This document shows positions 34,494 through 43,428 of a DNA stretch of 64,000 bases, in pieces. Each line of letters starts with the position of its first letter. The stretch's first letter is position 1. Under the pieces are notes generated by a model. That model did no database searches. It saw nothing but the letters and a program-made list of their open reading frames with translations, and was not told the origin of the DNA. Source of the stretch: Mycobacteroides immunogenum (lineage in GTDB: Bacteria > Actinomycetota > Actinomycetes > Mycobacteriales > Mycobacteriaceae); the NCBI RefSeq assembly GCF_001605725.1, contig NZ_CP011530.1:4464001-4528000 (forward strand). The letters are read 5' to 3'. Made by a program: the position numbers and the translations under genes.

Positions 34494-35462
34494 CTACCGG
34501 TTCAGCAGCGCGTAGCACTCGGCCACTCTGCGCCGCCACCAATCACGCCGGTCAACGGGTGCCGCGAGCGCGGTCAACCGGGCCGGGTCGGGAGCGACCA
34601 ATGCGGCCGGAAGGTGGCCATCCACCAACGGCGGTACATCCGCTACGTCGTCCACGAAGAATCCCCCGGTACCCAATCCACACGCGTGCCCCAGCACCGG
34701 CAGCGCCGCCGCCGCCCGCAGACCGATGCCAATGCCCACCGCGCTATCCAGCGCACTGGAGATCACCACCGGCATGCCGATGCGTTCGGCGATGCCCAGC
34801 AGGGCGCTCACCCCGCCGAGGGGCGCCACCTTGAGCACCGCGATATCGGCCGCTCGCGCCTGCGCGACACGGAGCGGATCGCTTGCCCGCCTGATGCTTT
34901 CGTCCGCCGCAATCGGTACACCCGGCAGCCTGCGGCGCAGTTCGGCCAGCTCTTCCACGCTGACGCAGGGTTGCTCGGCGTATTCCAGAGCACCGTCGCG
35001 AGTCAGCGCGGTCAACGCCCGGATGGCCTGTTCAACGGTCCAACCACCATTCGCGTCCACCCGCACCGTGCTGATGTGGGCGCGCACCGCTTCCACGCGG
35101 GCGATATCGTCGGCGAGCGTCTGGCCCGGCTCTGCCACCTTGACCTTGGCGGTCCGCGCACCCGGGAAGCGTGCCAATACCGCGGGTACGTCGGCGGCGG
35201 GCACCGCGGGCACCGTCGCGTTGACCGGGATGCGGTCGCGGCGCGGCGCGGGAAGCTCGCGATATGCGGCCTCGATGGCCGCGGCCAGCCACGCGGAGGC
35301 CTCGGGCGGTTCGTACTCGGGGAAGGCACCGAACTCGCCCCACCCCGCCGGGCCGTCGATCAGCGCGACCTCACGAGTCGTGATGCCGCGAAATCGCACC
35401 CGCATGGGCAGGGCGACCACATGCAGCCGGTCGAGCACATCCTCCAACGCGGGCAGCTCCAC
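34494..35462 (-). CDS. menC: o-Succinylbenzoate synthase
   Basis: 322 residues of the enolase superfamily: LDRLHVVALPMRVRFRGITT at the N-terminus, TAKVKVAEPG with the K-x-K catalytic lysine, VRVDANGGW and ALEYAEQPC with metal-binding acids, GVPIAADESIR and DIAVLKVAPLGG with the second lysine. It dehydrates SHCHC to o-succinylbenzoate. The start is GTG 35462 (VELPALEDVLDRL), matching the known Rv0553 start region; the open frame continues upstream without homology. 11 bases separate it from the hydrolase gene. Confidence 0.93.
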   Translation of the reverse strand: MELPALEDVLDRLHVVALPMRVRFRGITTREVALIDGPAGWGEFGAFPEYEPPEASAWLAAAIEAAYRELPAPRRDRIPVNATVPAVPAADVPAVLARFPGARTAKVKVAEPGQTLADDIARVEAVRAHISTVRVDANGGWTVEQAIRALTALTRDGALEYAEQPCVSVEELAELRRRLPGVPIAADESIRRASDPLRVAQARAADIAVLKVAPLGGVSALLGIAERIGMPVVISSALDSAVGIGIGLRAAAALPVLGHACGLGTGGFFVDDVADVPPLVDGHLPAALVAPDPARLTALAAPVDRRDWWRRRVAECYALLNR

Positions 35463-35596
35463 ATCCGCGATCGTCGCACGCGACGTGGAGCGACCGCCCC
35501 ACCGGCCCGAAGTGACTTTCGGATCTAGTGCGTCCCCGTATCGGCTGCCAATCTGCCCTCGGGGCAGATTGGCGCGAAGAGTGCGAAGGAGAGGGC

Positions 35597-35929
35597 ATGA
35601 CAACGGCTCACGGAGTCGCGGGATTTCAAGCTGGTTGCCGGTGCGGGGGCTGTTCCTCGGCCGAGTCACGACGGCTGCGGGAAATCGGCGAGCTGGAACG
35701 GGAACGCTGGGAGCCCATCAATCAACGTGCCACCCGGCGGTCTCAGCACTACTTCGCCGACGCGTCCGATCATCCGCTGAACTGGCAGAAGCCGTGGACC
35801 AAGGACGAGATCAACACCGTGCTCGATTCGTCGTCGACGGCCGCGCAGGTCGCGACGCGACTGGGCCGCTCGGTTGGCGCGATTCACGCGGCCCGCCGGA
35901 GATTCCGGGCACGGCCGCGCCGTAACTAG
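35597..35929 (+). CDS. Small putative DNA-binding protein with CRCxxC motif and C-terminal helix-turn-helix
   Basis: 110 residues with a GAAGGAGAGGG site before ATG 35597. The N-terminus HGVAGFQAGCRCGGCSSAES is a cysteine cluster that recalls an H-G-x-x-x-Y/F-x-x-G-C-R-C-x-x-C motif of small actinophage and actinobacterial proteins. The C-terminus WTKDEINTVLDSSSTAAQVA, TRLGRSVGAIHAARRRFRAR looks like a SANT/helix-turn-helix with a basic tail. It stands alone on the plus strand between menC and a decayed fragment, a point where M. tuberculosis has other genes. Function unknown, likely nucleic-acid binding. Confidence 0.65.
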   Translation: MTTAHGVAGFQAGCRCGGCSSAESRRLREIGELERERWEPINQRATRRSQHYFADASDHPLNWQKPWTKDEINTVLDSSSTAAQVATRLGRSVGAIHAARRRFRARPRRN

Positions 35930-36040
35930 CCCACCACCGCCATCTCGCGCAAGCTCGCCGAGCTGGGACTCAACGCCGTCGTGGCCGAGGAGCAGGTGAC
36001 CCGCCGGCTCGGCGACATTCTGCGGGGCAAAACTCACTGA
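35930..36040 (+). pseudogene. Decayed coding fragment, no usable start
   Basis: 36 codons with strong mycobacterial codon bias ending in TGA at 36038-36040 read TTAISRKLAELGLNAVVAEE followed by QVTRRLGDILRGKTH. The frame begins right after the TAG of the preceding small gene and is in phase with it, with no start codon at the head. It looks like the 3' end of a lost gene whose front has been removed, or a former C-terminal extension of the preceding protein. I do not recognise the family. Confidence 0.45.
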
Positions 36041-36241
36041 CCCGGCTGAAAATCCAAAACCCGCGACCTTGTCAGCATCTGGTGTACAACGTAAACTAGA
36101 GTGGGTAATCGGGCGCGTGCACGCCGTATGTGGCGGCGAGAACTGCCTGGCGATGGTGGCGCCCGTCGACCTTCTTCGGCGGGCGTCGCCGCATGACGTC
36201 CGCCCCAAAAGGTCATCCGCACAATCGCGTTGGAGGTTTTC

Positions 36242-37039
36242 ATGTTGGTTCGGCGCATTGCCCGCCCGCTGCTCGGCTCGTACTTCATCGCTGCGGGTTT
36301 GAATGGTTGGCGCGAGGCGGCGGCACCTGCCGCCGAGCCTGTGGTGCCCGGAGCCCGAAACATGTTGCCCCAGGGTGTCACTCGATACTTGCCGGATGAT
36401 CCTCAGGTGTATGCGCGGGTCAACAAGGCACTGCAGCTGATTGGCGGATTGGCGTTGGCCAGCGGAAAGCTGCCACGGATCTCCGCACTGGTACTCGCGG
36501 GCACTCTGGTGCCAACCACAGTGGCCGAAAACCAATTCTGGCAGGAGTCCGACCCCGCGGCGCGTGCGCAACAACGCGCTCATTTCTGGAAGAACACGTC
36601 CATACTGGGCGGCCTGATCATCGCGGGAATAGACACCGAGGGCCGTCCGGGACTGTCATGGCGCGCCCGGCGGGCCACCCGCCACGCGGCCGCAGTGGTG
36701 GCCTCTGTCGTTCCCACAACAAATGACACGGCACCGTCCCTTACCGACAAAATAAATGAATTTGGCGACGCCACAAGGTCATTGGCAGAGAGGGCGAGCG
36801 AACGCTGGGATGAGGTGTCCGAAACCATAGGCGAGGGCGCTTCCACACTGAGCGAGATCGCCCGCCACAAGGCGCCCATATTGGCCGATTACGCCCGCGA
36901 CAAGGGCAACCAGCTCGCGAAGGTCGCGCAAGAGCAAGGCAACACGCTTGCCGACGCCGCGTCGCAGCGTGGCCGTAAGATCGCCGACCATGCCGCACAC
37001 CTGCGGTCAGAACTGAAAGACGCCGCGACGCGTAGCTAG
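36242..37039 (+). CDS. DoxX-family membrane protein with C-terminal 11-residue amphipathic repeats
   Basis: 265 residues. The N-terminal half is DoxX-like: MLVRRIARPLLGSYFIAAGL, then LQLIGGLALASGKLPRISAL, VLAGTLVPTTVAE and FWKNTSILGGLIIAGID, about four membrane segments. After a linker, residues 175-262 form eight consecutive 11-residue units (for example GDATRSLAERA, RDKGNQLAKVA, QEQGNTLADAA, SQRGRKIADHA), always with Leu/Val/Ile at position 7 and mostly Ala at position 11. Such 11-mer helices are known from synuclein, perilipin and LEA-type proteins that lie on lipid surfaces. GGAGG before ATG 36242 fixes the start. Confidence 0.8.
   Translation: MLVRRIARPLLGSYFIAAGLNGWREAAAPAAEPVVPGARNMLPQGVTRYLPDDPQVYARVNKALQLIGGLALASGKLPRISALVLAGTLVPTTVAENQFWQESDPAARAQQRAHFWKNTSILGGLIIAGIDTEGRPGLSWRARRATRHAAAVVASVVPTTNDTAPSLTDKINEFGDATRSLAERASERWDEVSETIGEGASTLSEIARHKAPILADYARDKGNQLAKVAQEQGNTLADAASQRGRKIADHAAHLRSELKDAATRS
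36764..37027 (+). repeat. Eight 11-residue protein repeats inside the DoxX-family gene
   Basis: Eight in-frame 33-bp units encode an amphipathic 11-mer pattern. The DNA units are diverged, so this is an old repeat kept at the protein level rather than a recent tandem duplication. Confidence 0.75.
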
Positions 37040-37117
37040 CTCCACCGCACCAACCCTGATCCATTCCTGGCGCCAAACCTCTAGCCAAACGGCACATCGC
37101 AGGAGTACCGTGATGTC

Positions 37118-37567
37118 ATGTCAGTTGACATAAAACCCGTTCCCAAATGGCTCAAGTACTTCAACAAGGTTGTCATCGGCGGGCATAAGGTGGGCCTCAA
37201 ATTGCCGATGGTGGTCCTGACAGTTCCGGGCGCCAAATCCGGCAAACCGCGCTCGACCCCCATCACCCCGTTCACACTGGAAGGCCAGCGCTACGCCGTC
37301 GGCGGCGTACCGGGATCGGCCTGGATTGCCAACGCGCGTAAGGCCAAAGAGGGCACCCTGACCCAGGGGCGGCACACCCAGCGGGTCCGTATCGTCGAGC
37401 TGTCTGCCGAGGATGCCCGTCCGGTGCTGCGCGCCTTCCCCATCGAGGTGCCCACCGGGGTCGGCTTCATCAGAAACGCCGGGCTGGTCAAGGAGGGCAC
37501 ACCGGACGAGTTCGAGGCATTGGCCGGGATCGCCGCCGTATTCCGGTTCGATCCGGTGGGAAGCTAG
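37118..37567 (+). CDS. Deazaflavin(F420)-dependent nitroreductase-family protein (DUF385/Ddn-like)
   Basis: 149 residues. KLPMVVLTVPGAKSGKPRST and RYAVGGVPGSAWIANARKA match the split beta-barrel Ddn/DUF385 family, which binds F420 and reduces quinones or other substrates; the phosphate-binding T-x-G-x-K-S-G is seen as TVPGAKSGK. There is no membrane anchor. The stop overlaps that of the convergent diguanylate cyclase gene by 4 bp. It could work near the membrane on menaquinone-like substrates, as shown for Ddn, but this is not proven here. Confidence 0.85.
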   Translation: MSVDIKPVPKWLKYFNKVVIGGHKVGLKLPMVVLTVPGAKSGKPRSTPITPFTLEGQRYAVGGVPGSAWIANARKAKEGTLTQGRHTQRVRIVELSAEDARPVLRAFPIEVPTGVGFIRNAGLVKEGTPDEFEALAGIAAVFRFDPVGS

Positions 37568-38745
37568 GCGCCCGAACGCCACACATACCGAACCTCGGAG
37601 TCGTGGCCCGGATACAAGATCCGGGATTGATCTCCTCCGTCGCGTTTCGCCTCGTACATCGCGCGATCGGCGCAGGCGGTCAGGATGTCGATCGCATCCT
37701 GCGACGTGGTCGACACCACGCCCGAGATGGCTTGCGCCGCAACACCCACACTCGCCGTGACGGCGATACCCGCCGGCATCGAAGCCGTGACGGCCTCCCG
37801 GAGCCGGGCGGCGAACTCGGCGACGGCCTGCGCCGGGCAGACCGTCACCACCAGGAATTCCTCACCTCCCGAGCGGCCGACCACAGCTGCCCCGATGGAC
37901 CCGGACGTGAGCGCGGTGGCCAGGTCGACGAGCACCCGGTCCCCCGTGCCATGGCCGTACCGATCGTTGATCGACTTGAATCTGTCGATATCGACAATGG
38001 CAGCGGCGATCACCTGATCGCCCTCCAACGAATGCTCACGCCGCAGCCCGTTGTAGAGGCCCTGCCAGGCAGCGTAGATGCCGCGCCGGTTGAGCAGCCC
38101 GGTCAGCGGGTCACGCTGCGCGGCAAGCGCATCCAGACGCACCACGGCGATCCCGAATTGAATGACCGCCGGAATCAGCACCACCACCAGCAGCATGCTG
38201 GTCACCTTCACCAGCGCCGTCATCGCCGCGCCGACCGTGCCCTCGGCGAACAGCCGGGACGACAACGCGACGATCATCGGAGCGCACCAGGCGATATGGG
38301 CCACCAACAGCCGGTTCGCCAGGAAGAAGCTGACGTACGCCCCGACGGGGGTGAACAGCACCGTCCCCACCAGGCCCGCGAGCGGATCGGAGTCCTGCCA
38401 ACAAGCGACCGCGATGCCGATATCGGCGAAGGCGACGAACGCTACGGCTTCGCGCAGCGACGGCCACGGCCCAACCACCCAGCGCAGCGCCCACCCGAGT
38501 GAGCCGAGCGCACAGATGCCGACAATCACCCGGCCCACCGTGCTGCGCGGCCCGGTGTCGCTGAACTGCACAGCGACGCAGATCGCGGCGAAAATCAGCG
38601 CATACCCACCGATCAGGTTGCGCACGGTCCGATCGAGCTTGCGTGCGTGGAGGAACCCCCGCAGCCACCCCGTCGGCACCGGTTCGGTCCACCATTGGCG
38701 CAGAAAGCCCATCCAGGCGGTGGAGCGGACGTAGGTAAGGATCAC
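37564..38745 (-). CDS. Membrane-bound diguanylate cyclase (GGEEF), second copy
   Basis: 393 residues with the same design as the cyclase at 28.8-30.0 kb: about six membrane helices (LIGGYALIFAAICVAVQFSD, VIVGICALGSLGWALRWVV and so on), then [40 protein letters not shown] and an intact RSGGEEFLVV active site. It should synthesise cyclic di-GMP. The GTG start at 38745 overlaps the pirin stop (GTGA), so translation is coupled to the pirin gene. Confidence 0.9.
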   Translation of the reverse strand: MILTYVRSTAWMGFLRQWWTEPVPTGWLRGFLHARKLDRTVRNLIGGYALIFAAICVAVQFSDTGPRSTVGRVIVGICALGSLGWALRWVVGPWPSLREAVAFVAFADIGIAVACWQDSDPLAGLVGTVLFTPVGAYVSFFLANRLLVAHIAWCAPMIVALSSRLFAEGTVGAAMTALVKVTSMLLVVVLIPAVIQFGIAVVRLDALAAQRDPLTGLLNRRGIYAAWQGLYNGLRREHSLEGDQVIAAAIVDIDRFKSINDRYGHGTGDRVLVDLATALTSGSIGAAVVGRSGGEEFLVVTVCPAQAVAEFAARLREAVTASMPAGIAVTASVGVAAQAISGVVSTTSQDAIDILTACADRAMYEAKRDGGDQSRILYPGHDSEVRYVWRSGA

Positions 38746-39758
38746 GGCGCCGCGTTACCAGGGTTGGCAGTCGGGGCGTTTCGCCGCGGCACCATCCGCA
38801 CCTTCGGCAGCGGCGGGGCGGGTAGGCGGGACACCGCTCCCTGGTAGCCATCCACCCGGCCGAAGCGTTCGGACTCGGCCCGCCATTCCTCGCGGAACTC
38901 CGCGATTTCATCATGGTCGCGGCCCACGAAATTCCACCACATCACGATCTGCTCGCCGAACGGCCTGCCGCCCAACAGAATCGCCCGTGCTGTGTCGTTC
39001 GTCGGATTGGTCATGGTGAGTTGCCCCACCCCGGTACCCACGTAGCCCAGCTCGCCGCGCGAAAGCAGGGTGCCGGAAAACTCAATGGTCTCGGTATCGA
39101 CCAGCAGCCCGTGTTCGAAACCGGTGTCGACATCGAAGCGCACCGTGCTGTGCGGCTCCAGCAGCAACTCCGCACCGAGTAGCGCGGTGGCGGTGCGCAC
39201 CGGCGAGACCTGCCCCGCCAATGTTCCCAGAAAAACTCGCAGGCTCACCCCGCCGGCGGTGACGGCCTCGGGCGCGTAATGCTGGAATTCGCGTGCCGCA
39301 TCGCGGGATTCGTCGGGCAGCGCGACCCATAGCTGCACGCCGTGCAGCACGGTGGTCTGGGCCGTCGACACCTCCGAGTGACAGATGCCGTGCCCGCCCG
39401 TCATCAGGTTCAGCTCCCCCGGACGCACCATCGCATGCACCCCATTGCTATCGCGGTGCTCGATTTCACCGGTGAACAGCCAGCTCACCGTCTGTAACCC
39501 GGTGTGCGGGTGCGGGGCCACATCCATGCCGCCGGTCTGGGTGATGTCGTCAGGTCCGTAATGGTCGGCGAAGCACCACGCGCCGATCAGCGACCGCTGA
39601 GCCTGCGGCAGCGTGCGCAGCACCGTCATGGCACGCGGCCCGCCGAGCGGAACCTCTCGGGGCGTGAGTATTTCAACGACGGGACGTCCGGCGCCGTCAC
39701 GTGGGCACGGGCCACCCTCGCATCGAGTCTCCGTGGGTGTGGTCTCGGTGTTGCTCAT
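38742..39758 (-). CDS. Pirin-family protein
   Basis: 338 residues of bicupin fold. The metal site is seen in MDVAPHPHTGLQTVSWLFTG (two His) and MTGGHGICHSEVS (His and Glu). The C-terminal pirin domain has LGGRPFGEQIVMWWNFVGRD. Bacterial pirins bind Fe or Ni and show quercetin dioxygenase activity or act as regulators. I start at ATG 39758 (MSNTETTPTE); the upstream open frame overlaps the divergent GNAT gene. It is coupled to the diguanylate cyclase by a 4-bp overlap. Confidence 0.9.
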   Translation of the reverse strand: MSNTETTPTETRCEGGPCPRDGAGRPVVEILTPREVPLGGPRAMTVLRTLPQAQRSLIGAWCFADHYGPDDITQTGGMDVAPHPHTGLQTVSWLFTGEIEHRDSNGVHAMVRPGELNLMTGGHGICHSEVSTAQTTVLHGVQLWVALPDESRDAAREFQHYAPEAVTAGGVSLRVFLGTLAGQVSPVRTATALLGAELLLEPHSTVRFDVDTGFEHGLLVDTETIEFSGTLLSRGELGYVGTGVGQLTMTNPTNDTARAILLGGRPFGEQIVMWWNFVGRDHDEIAEFREEWRAESERFGRVDGYQGAVSRLPAPPLPKVRMVPRRNAPTANPGNAAP

Positions 39759-39807
39759 GCCTTCATCATCGGCCGAATTCGCGGCATGTGCGGCATAGTT
39801 GGTCACC

Positions 39808-40152
39808 ATGGACGAATCCGAAGCCACGGTCACCGATGCGCCCGCCAACCATCGATTCGAGATAACCGCAGACGGCGAGCTCGCCGGTTTCACCGAGTAC
39901 CTGGATACCTCCCTGGACGGCACCGCGGTACGGATCTTCTTCCACACCGAGATCGATGAGAAATTCGGTGGGCGTGGCCTGGCCGGGACCTTGGTGCGGT
40001 CCGCCCTGACCACCTCGCGGTCCACGGGCCGCATGATCGTCCCGGTGTGCCCCTACGTCAGGAAGTTCGTCGGCAAGAATCACGAGTTCGACGACATCCT
40101 CAGCCCCGTGACCCGGGAGGCACTCGCGGCGGTCGAGGCACGCCAGGGATGA
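39808..40152 (+). CDS. GNAT-like N-acetyltransferase (NATD1/YjdJ type)
   Basis: 114 residues. NHRFEITADGELAGFTEYLD, FFHTEIDEKFGGRGLAGTLV and IVPVCPYVRKFVGKNHEFDD are the short GNAT signature of the NATD1/YjdJ group, with GGRGLAG as the acetyl-CoA loop and the conserved VPVCPYVRKF strand. The substrate is unknown. The ATG at 39808 is preferred to TTG 39799. The stop overlaps the start of the disrupted AhpD-like gene (ATGA). Confidence 0.88.
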   Translation: MDESEATVTDAPANHRFEITADGELAGFTEYLDTSLDGTAVRIFFHTEIDEKFGGRGLAGTLVRSALTTSRSTGRMIVPVCPYVRKFVGKNHEFDDILSPVTREALAAVEARQG

Positions 40153-40606
40153 GCGAGCATCGCGTCTACATCGACAAACAGTCCCCCTCCGTCTATCAGG
40201 GGCTGACCAAGGCCGCCGCCGAACTTCGCGCGCGCGCCGCCGACGCAGGGCTCTCGCGAACAACGCTGGAACTGGTCAACATAGGGTATCCCAGCTCAAC
40301 CGCTGCCTCTTTTGCCTTGACCTGCACACCCGCATCGCCCTGGAAGAGGGCGAGTCGCCTCAGCGGATCGCCGTGCTTCCGGTGTGGCAGGAGGCCGAGC
40401 TGTTCAGCGATGTGGAGCGTGCCGCCCTGACCATTGCCGAGGCCGTGACGGAAGTCACCGAGCATCACCTCTCCGACGAGCAATACACCGCCGTACGCGC
40501 ACACCTGACGGACGATCAGGTATCGGCGCTGGTCTGGTCGGCGATCATGATCAACACGTTCAACCGGATCTCGATTCTGAGCCGCCACCCGATCAAGCCC
40601 CGCTGA
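40149..40606 (+). pseudogene. AhpD/carboxymuconolactone-decarboxylase-like protein, disrupted by a frameshift
   Basis: Frame 1 starts at ATG 40149 (MSEHRVYIDKQSPSVYQGLT) and runs normally to LELVN at 40280. Homologous sequence then continues in another frame from 40283 (RVSQLNRCLFCLDLHTRIAL, then the rest to PIKPR and the stop at 40604-40606). One base is missing around 40281-40286 (ATAGGG). The active-site C-x-x-C (CLFCLDLH) lies after the shift, so the encoded protein would be inactive unless the shift is a sequencing error or bypassed. The intact product would be about 151 residues, an alkylhydroperoxidase-like protein. The start overlaps the GNAT stop. Confidence 0.8.
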
Positions 40607-40712
40607 CCGGCGGGCTCGGTCCGGGAATACACCCCCACCGTCATGGGTTAGGTTTCTTGAGCGAGAGTAATTATCTGGTCAAGGACATATCTCACGGGGA
40701 AGGTATTCGACG

Positions 40713-41408
40713 ATGCCTCAGGTGCGTGCCACACATTTCCGCAAGACAGCGCGCTCGGTCGTGGTGACGGCCGCACTTGCCACCACACTGTCCGGGTGCA
40801 CCGTCTATCAGACGCTCACCAAGCCCACCGAGGTTCCTCAAACCACCGTCGCGCCCACCGTCAGCGACCAGGAGCAGATCCGTCAGGTGACGGCCGAAAT
40901 GGGCAAGGCCCTGGCCGGTCTCGACTTGGATGCCGGTAACGCGCTGACCTGTCCGCGCTACCAGGTGTCGAGCCGCACCGCCGACTCCAAGCTGGTCCCG
41001 TCGATCAATTCCTGGAAGGGCACCCAGGACGCGCTCATGTACGGCGATACCTCGACCCTGGCCAGCGATGTGGCGCAACAGTTCCCCAGCGCGGGCAGCG
41101 GTGAGCGGGCCTCCCTTGTCAGGGCGATCGTCAACCGCGACCAGTTCTCGTACTCCACCGGCGTCCTACAAATCCTGCGCGAATCCACCGCCGTCGGGAA
41201 GTTCGCGATCGACAACATCAAAATCGTCGGCGACAGCGCCACCGGGGATATCACCGCGACCTACAGCTTCGGCGGCTCCGGCACCCAAACCCAAACGAAG
41301 CCGAACCAATTCCGCAAGGAAGACGGCAAGTGGGCATGGTGCCAGCAGCCGCCGCCGGGCCTGTTCACCCAGTGGACCAGCCCCGCGAGCGCGCAGACCT
41401 CGGCGTAA
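40713..41408 (+). CDS. Putative lipoprotein, function unknown
   Basis: 231 residues. The signal peptide MPQVRATHFRKTARSVVVTA continues to ALATTLSGC with lipobox TLSGC (Cys about 29). The mature part has helical SDQEQIRQVTAEMGKALAGL and a Cys pair (LTCPRYQV, WCQQPP). The domain (about 45-215) resembles the small LppX- or low-molecular-weight antigen-like mycobacterial NTF2-type lipoproteins only loosely. It is predicted to sit on the outside of the cytoplasmic membrane. It lies upstream of menB on the same strand with a hairpin between them. Confidence 0.75.
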   Translation: MPQVRATHFRKTARSVVVTAALATTLSGCTVYQTLTKPTEVPQTTVAPTVSDQEQIRQVTAEMGKALAGLDLDAGNALTCPRYQVSSRTADSKLVPSINSWKGTQDALMYGDTSTLASDVAQQFPSAGSGERASLVRAIVNRDQFSYSTGVLQILRESTAVGKFAIDNIKIVGDSATGDITATYSFGGSGTQTQTKPNQFRKEDGKWAWCQQPPPGLFTQWTSPASAQTSA

Positions 41409-41426
41409 TCGTTCGCGGGTAGCGTC

Positions 41427-41449
41427 GGCCGACCGCGTACCGGTCGGCC
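41427..41449. terminator. Hairpin between lipoprotein gene and menB
   Basis: Perfect 9-bp arms GGCCGACCG and CGGTCGGCC with loop CGTAC. There is no T tract. It could be a mycobacterial I-shaped terminator for the lipoprotein gene or part of the menB leader, as it ends 15 bases before the menB start. Confidence 0.5.
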
Positions 41450-41464
41450 TCTAGAGTCGGAGCC

Positions 41465-42397
<933 letters not shown>

Positions 42398-42407
42398 CCC
42401 CCCCGTC

Positions 42408-42468
42408 GGCGAGCATGCCCAAATGCGCCAAATTCGGGTGTATTGAGGCATATTTCAGCATGCTCGCC
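42408..42468. repeat. Long imperfect palindrome filling the menB/SDR convergent gap
   Basis: Outer arms GGCGAGCATGC (42408-42418) and GCATGCTCGCC (42458-42468) are perfect. The pairing continues inwards with mismatches (CCAAATGCGCC against GAGGCATATTTCA). Almost the entire 79-bp gap between two convergent stop codons is this structure. It could be a bidirectional terminator or a dispersed palindromic element. Confidence 0.65.
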
Positions 42469-42476
42469 AAGAGAAG

Positions 42477-43307
42477 TTAGGCGCGCTCCATCCAGAAGTC
42501 GAGCTCCAGGTCCTCTTCGGCGCACTCGCGATACTTCGAGAAATCGGTGACGCCCGCCCCGGCGAGCACCTCGTCATCGATGAAGCAGTTCCCGGTGACC
42601 TCACGGCTGGGCTTGGTCAAAATTTCGTACGCGGCATCGGCCATGATCTGCGCCGAGCGGCAGCGGGCAACCAGCTCGGCGCCCAGGATGTTGCGGATGG
42701 CGGCGGTGTCGATGGTGGTGCGCGGCCACAGCGCATTCGAGGCGATACCGTACTCGCGCAGCTCGGCGGCCAGCCCGATGGCCACCAGGCTCATGGAGAA
42801 CTTCGAGATGGTGTAGGCAGTGGTGGTCCGCTCGAACCACTTAGGCGCCAAGGTGATTGGCGGCGACAAGGTCAGGATGTGCGGATTGTCGGCCTCCTTG
42901 AGTGCCCCGATGGCCGACGTGGACAACGAGAACGAGCCGCGCGCGTTGATGTCCTGCATCAGGTCGTAGGCCTTCATCGAAATGGATTCCGAAGGAGCCA
43001 GATTGAGCGCGCTGGCGTTGTTGACCACGATGTCGATCCCACCGAACTTCTCGACGGTCTGGGCGACCGCCGAGGCGACTACCTCGTCGTCACGGACGTC
43101 TCCCAGCAGCGGCAGGGCATGACCTCCGGCGGCCTCGATTTCCTCTGCGGCGGTGTAGATGGTGCCGGGGAGCTTGGGGTGCGGCTCGGCGGTCTTGGCC
43201 ATGATTGCCACGTTCGCGCCGTCCTGCGCCGCACGAAGCGCGATGGCCAGCCCGATACCGCGGCTGCCTCCCGACATGATGATGGTCTTACCCGCCAGTG
43301 ATCCCAT
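42477..43307 (-). CDS. Short-chain dehydrogenase (HSDL2-like)
   Basis: 276 residues. IIMSGGSRGIGLAIALRAAQ cofactor loop, NNASALNLAP, SPPITLAPKWFERTTTAYTI with Y-T-I-S-K as the catalytic Tyr/Lys, and the typical HSDL2-type segments VAIMAKTAEPHPKLPGTIYT and GNCFIDDEVL. The human counterpart is a peroxisomal or mitochondrial reductase of unclear substrate; in actinobacteria the family is common in lipid metabolism. ATG 43307 has AAGGAC upstream. It diverges from another SDR with a palindrome between them. Confidence 0.88.
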   Translation of the reverse strand: MGSLAGKTIIMSGGSRGIGLAIALRAAQDGANVAIMAKTAEPHPKLPGTIYTAAEEIEAAGGHALPLLGDVRDDEVVASAVAQTVEKFGGIDIVVNNASALNLAPSESISMKAYDLMQDINARGSFSLSTSAIGALKEADNPHILTLSPPITLAPKWFERTTTAYTISKFSMSLVAIGLAAELREYGIASNALWPRTTIDTAAIRNILGAELVARCRSAQIMADAAYEILTKPSREVTGNCFIDDEVLAGAGVTDFSKYRECAEEDLELDFWMERA

Positions 43308-43428
43308 AAGCCACGTCCTTGTCGTCATAGGGTGAGTGAGGTCAGCGTAGGACACCGCCGATACGCGAAACCGGGCGAGACATAGGTCACCGGGACCCGG
43401 CATTTCGCGTGCATCGAAAGAGGCATAC

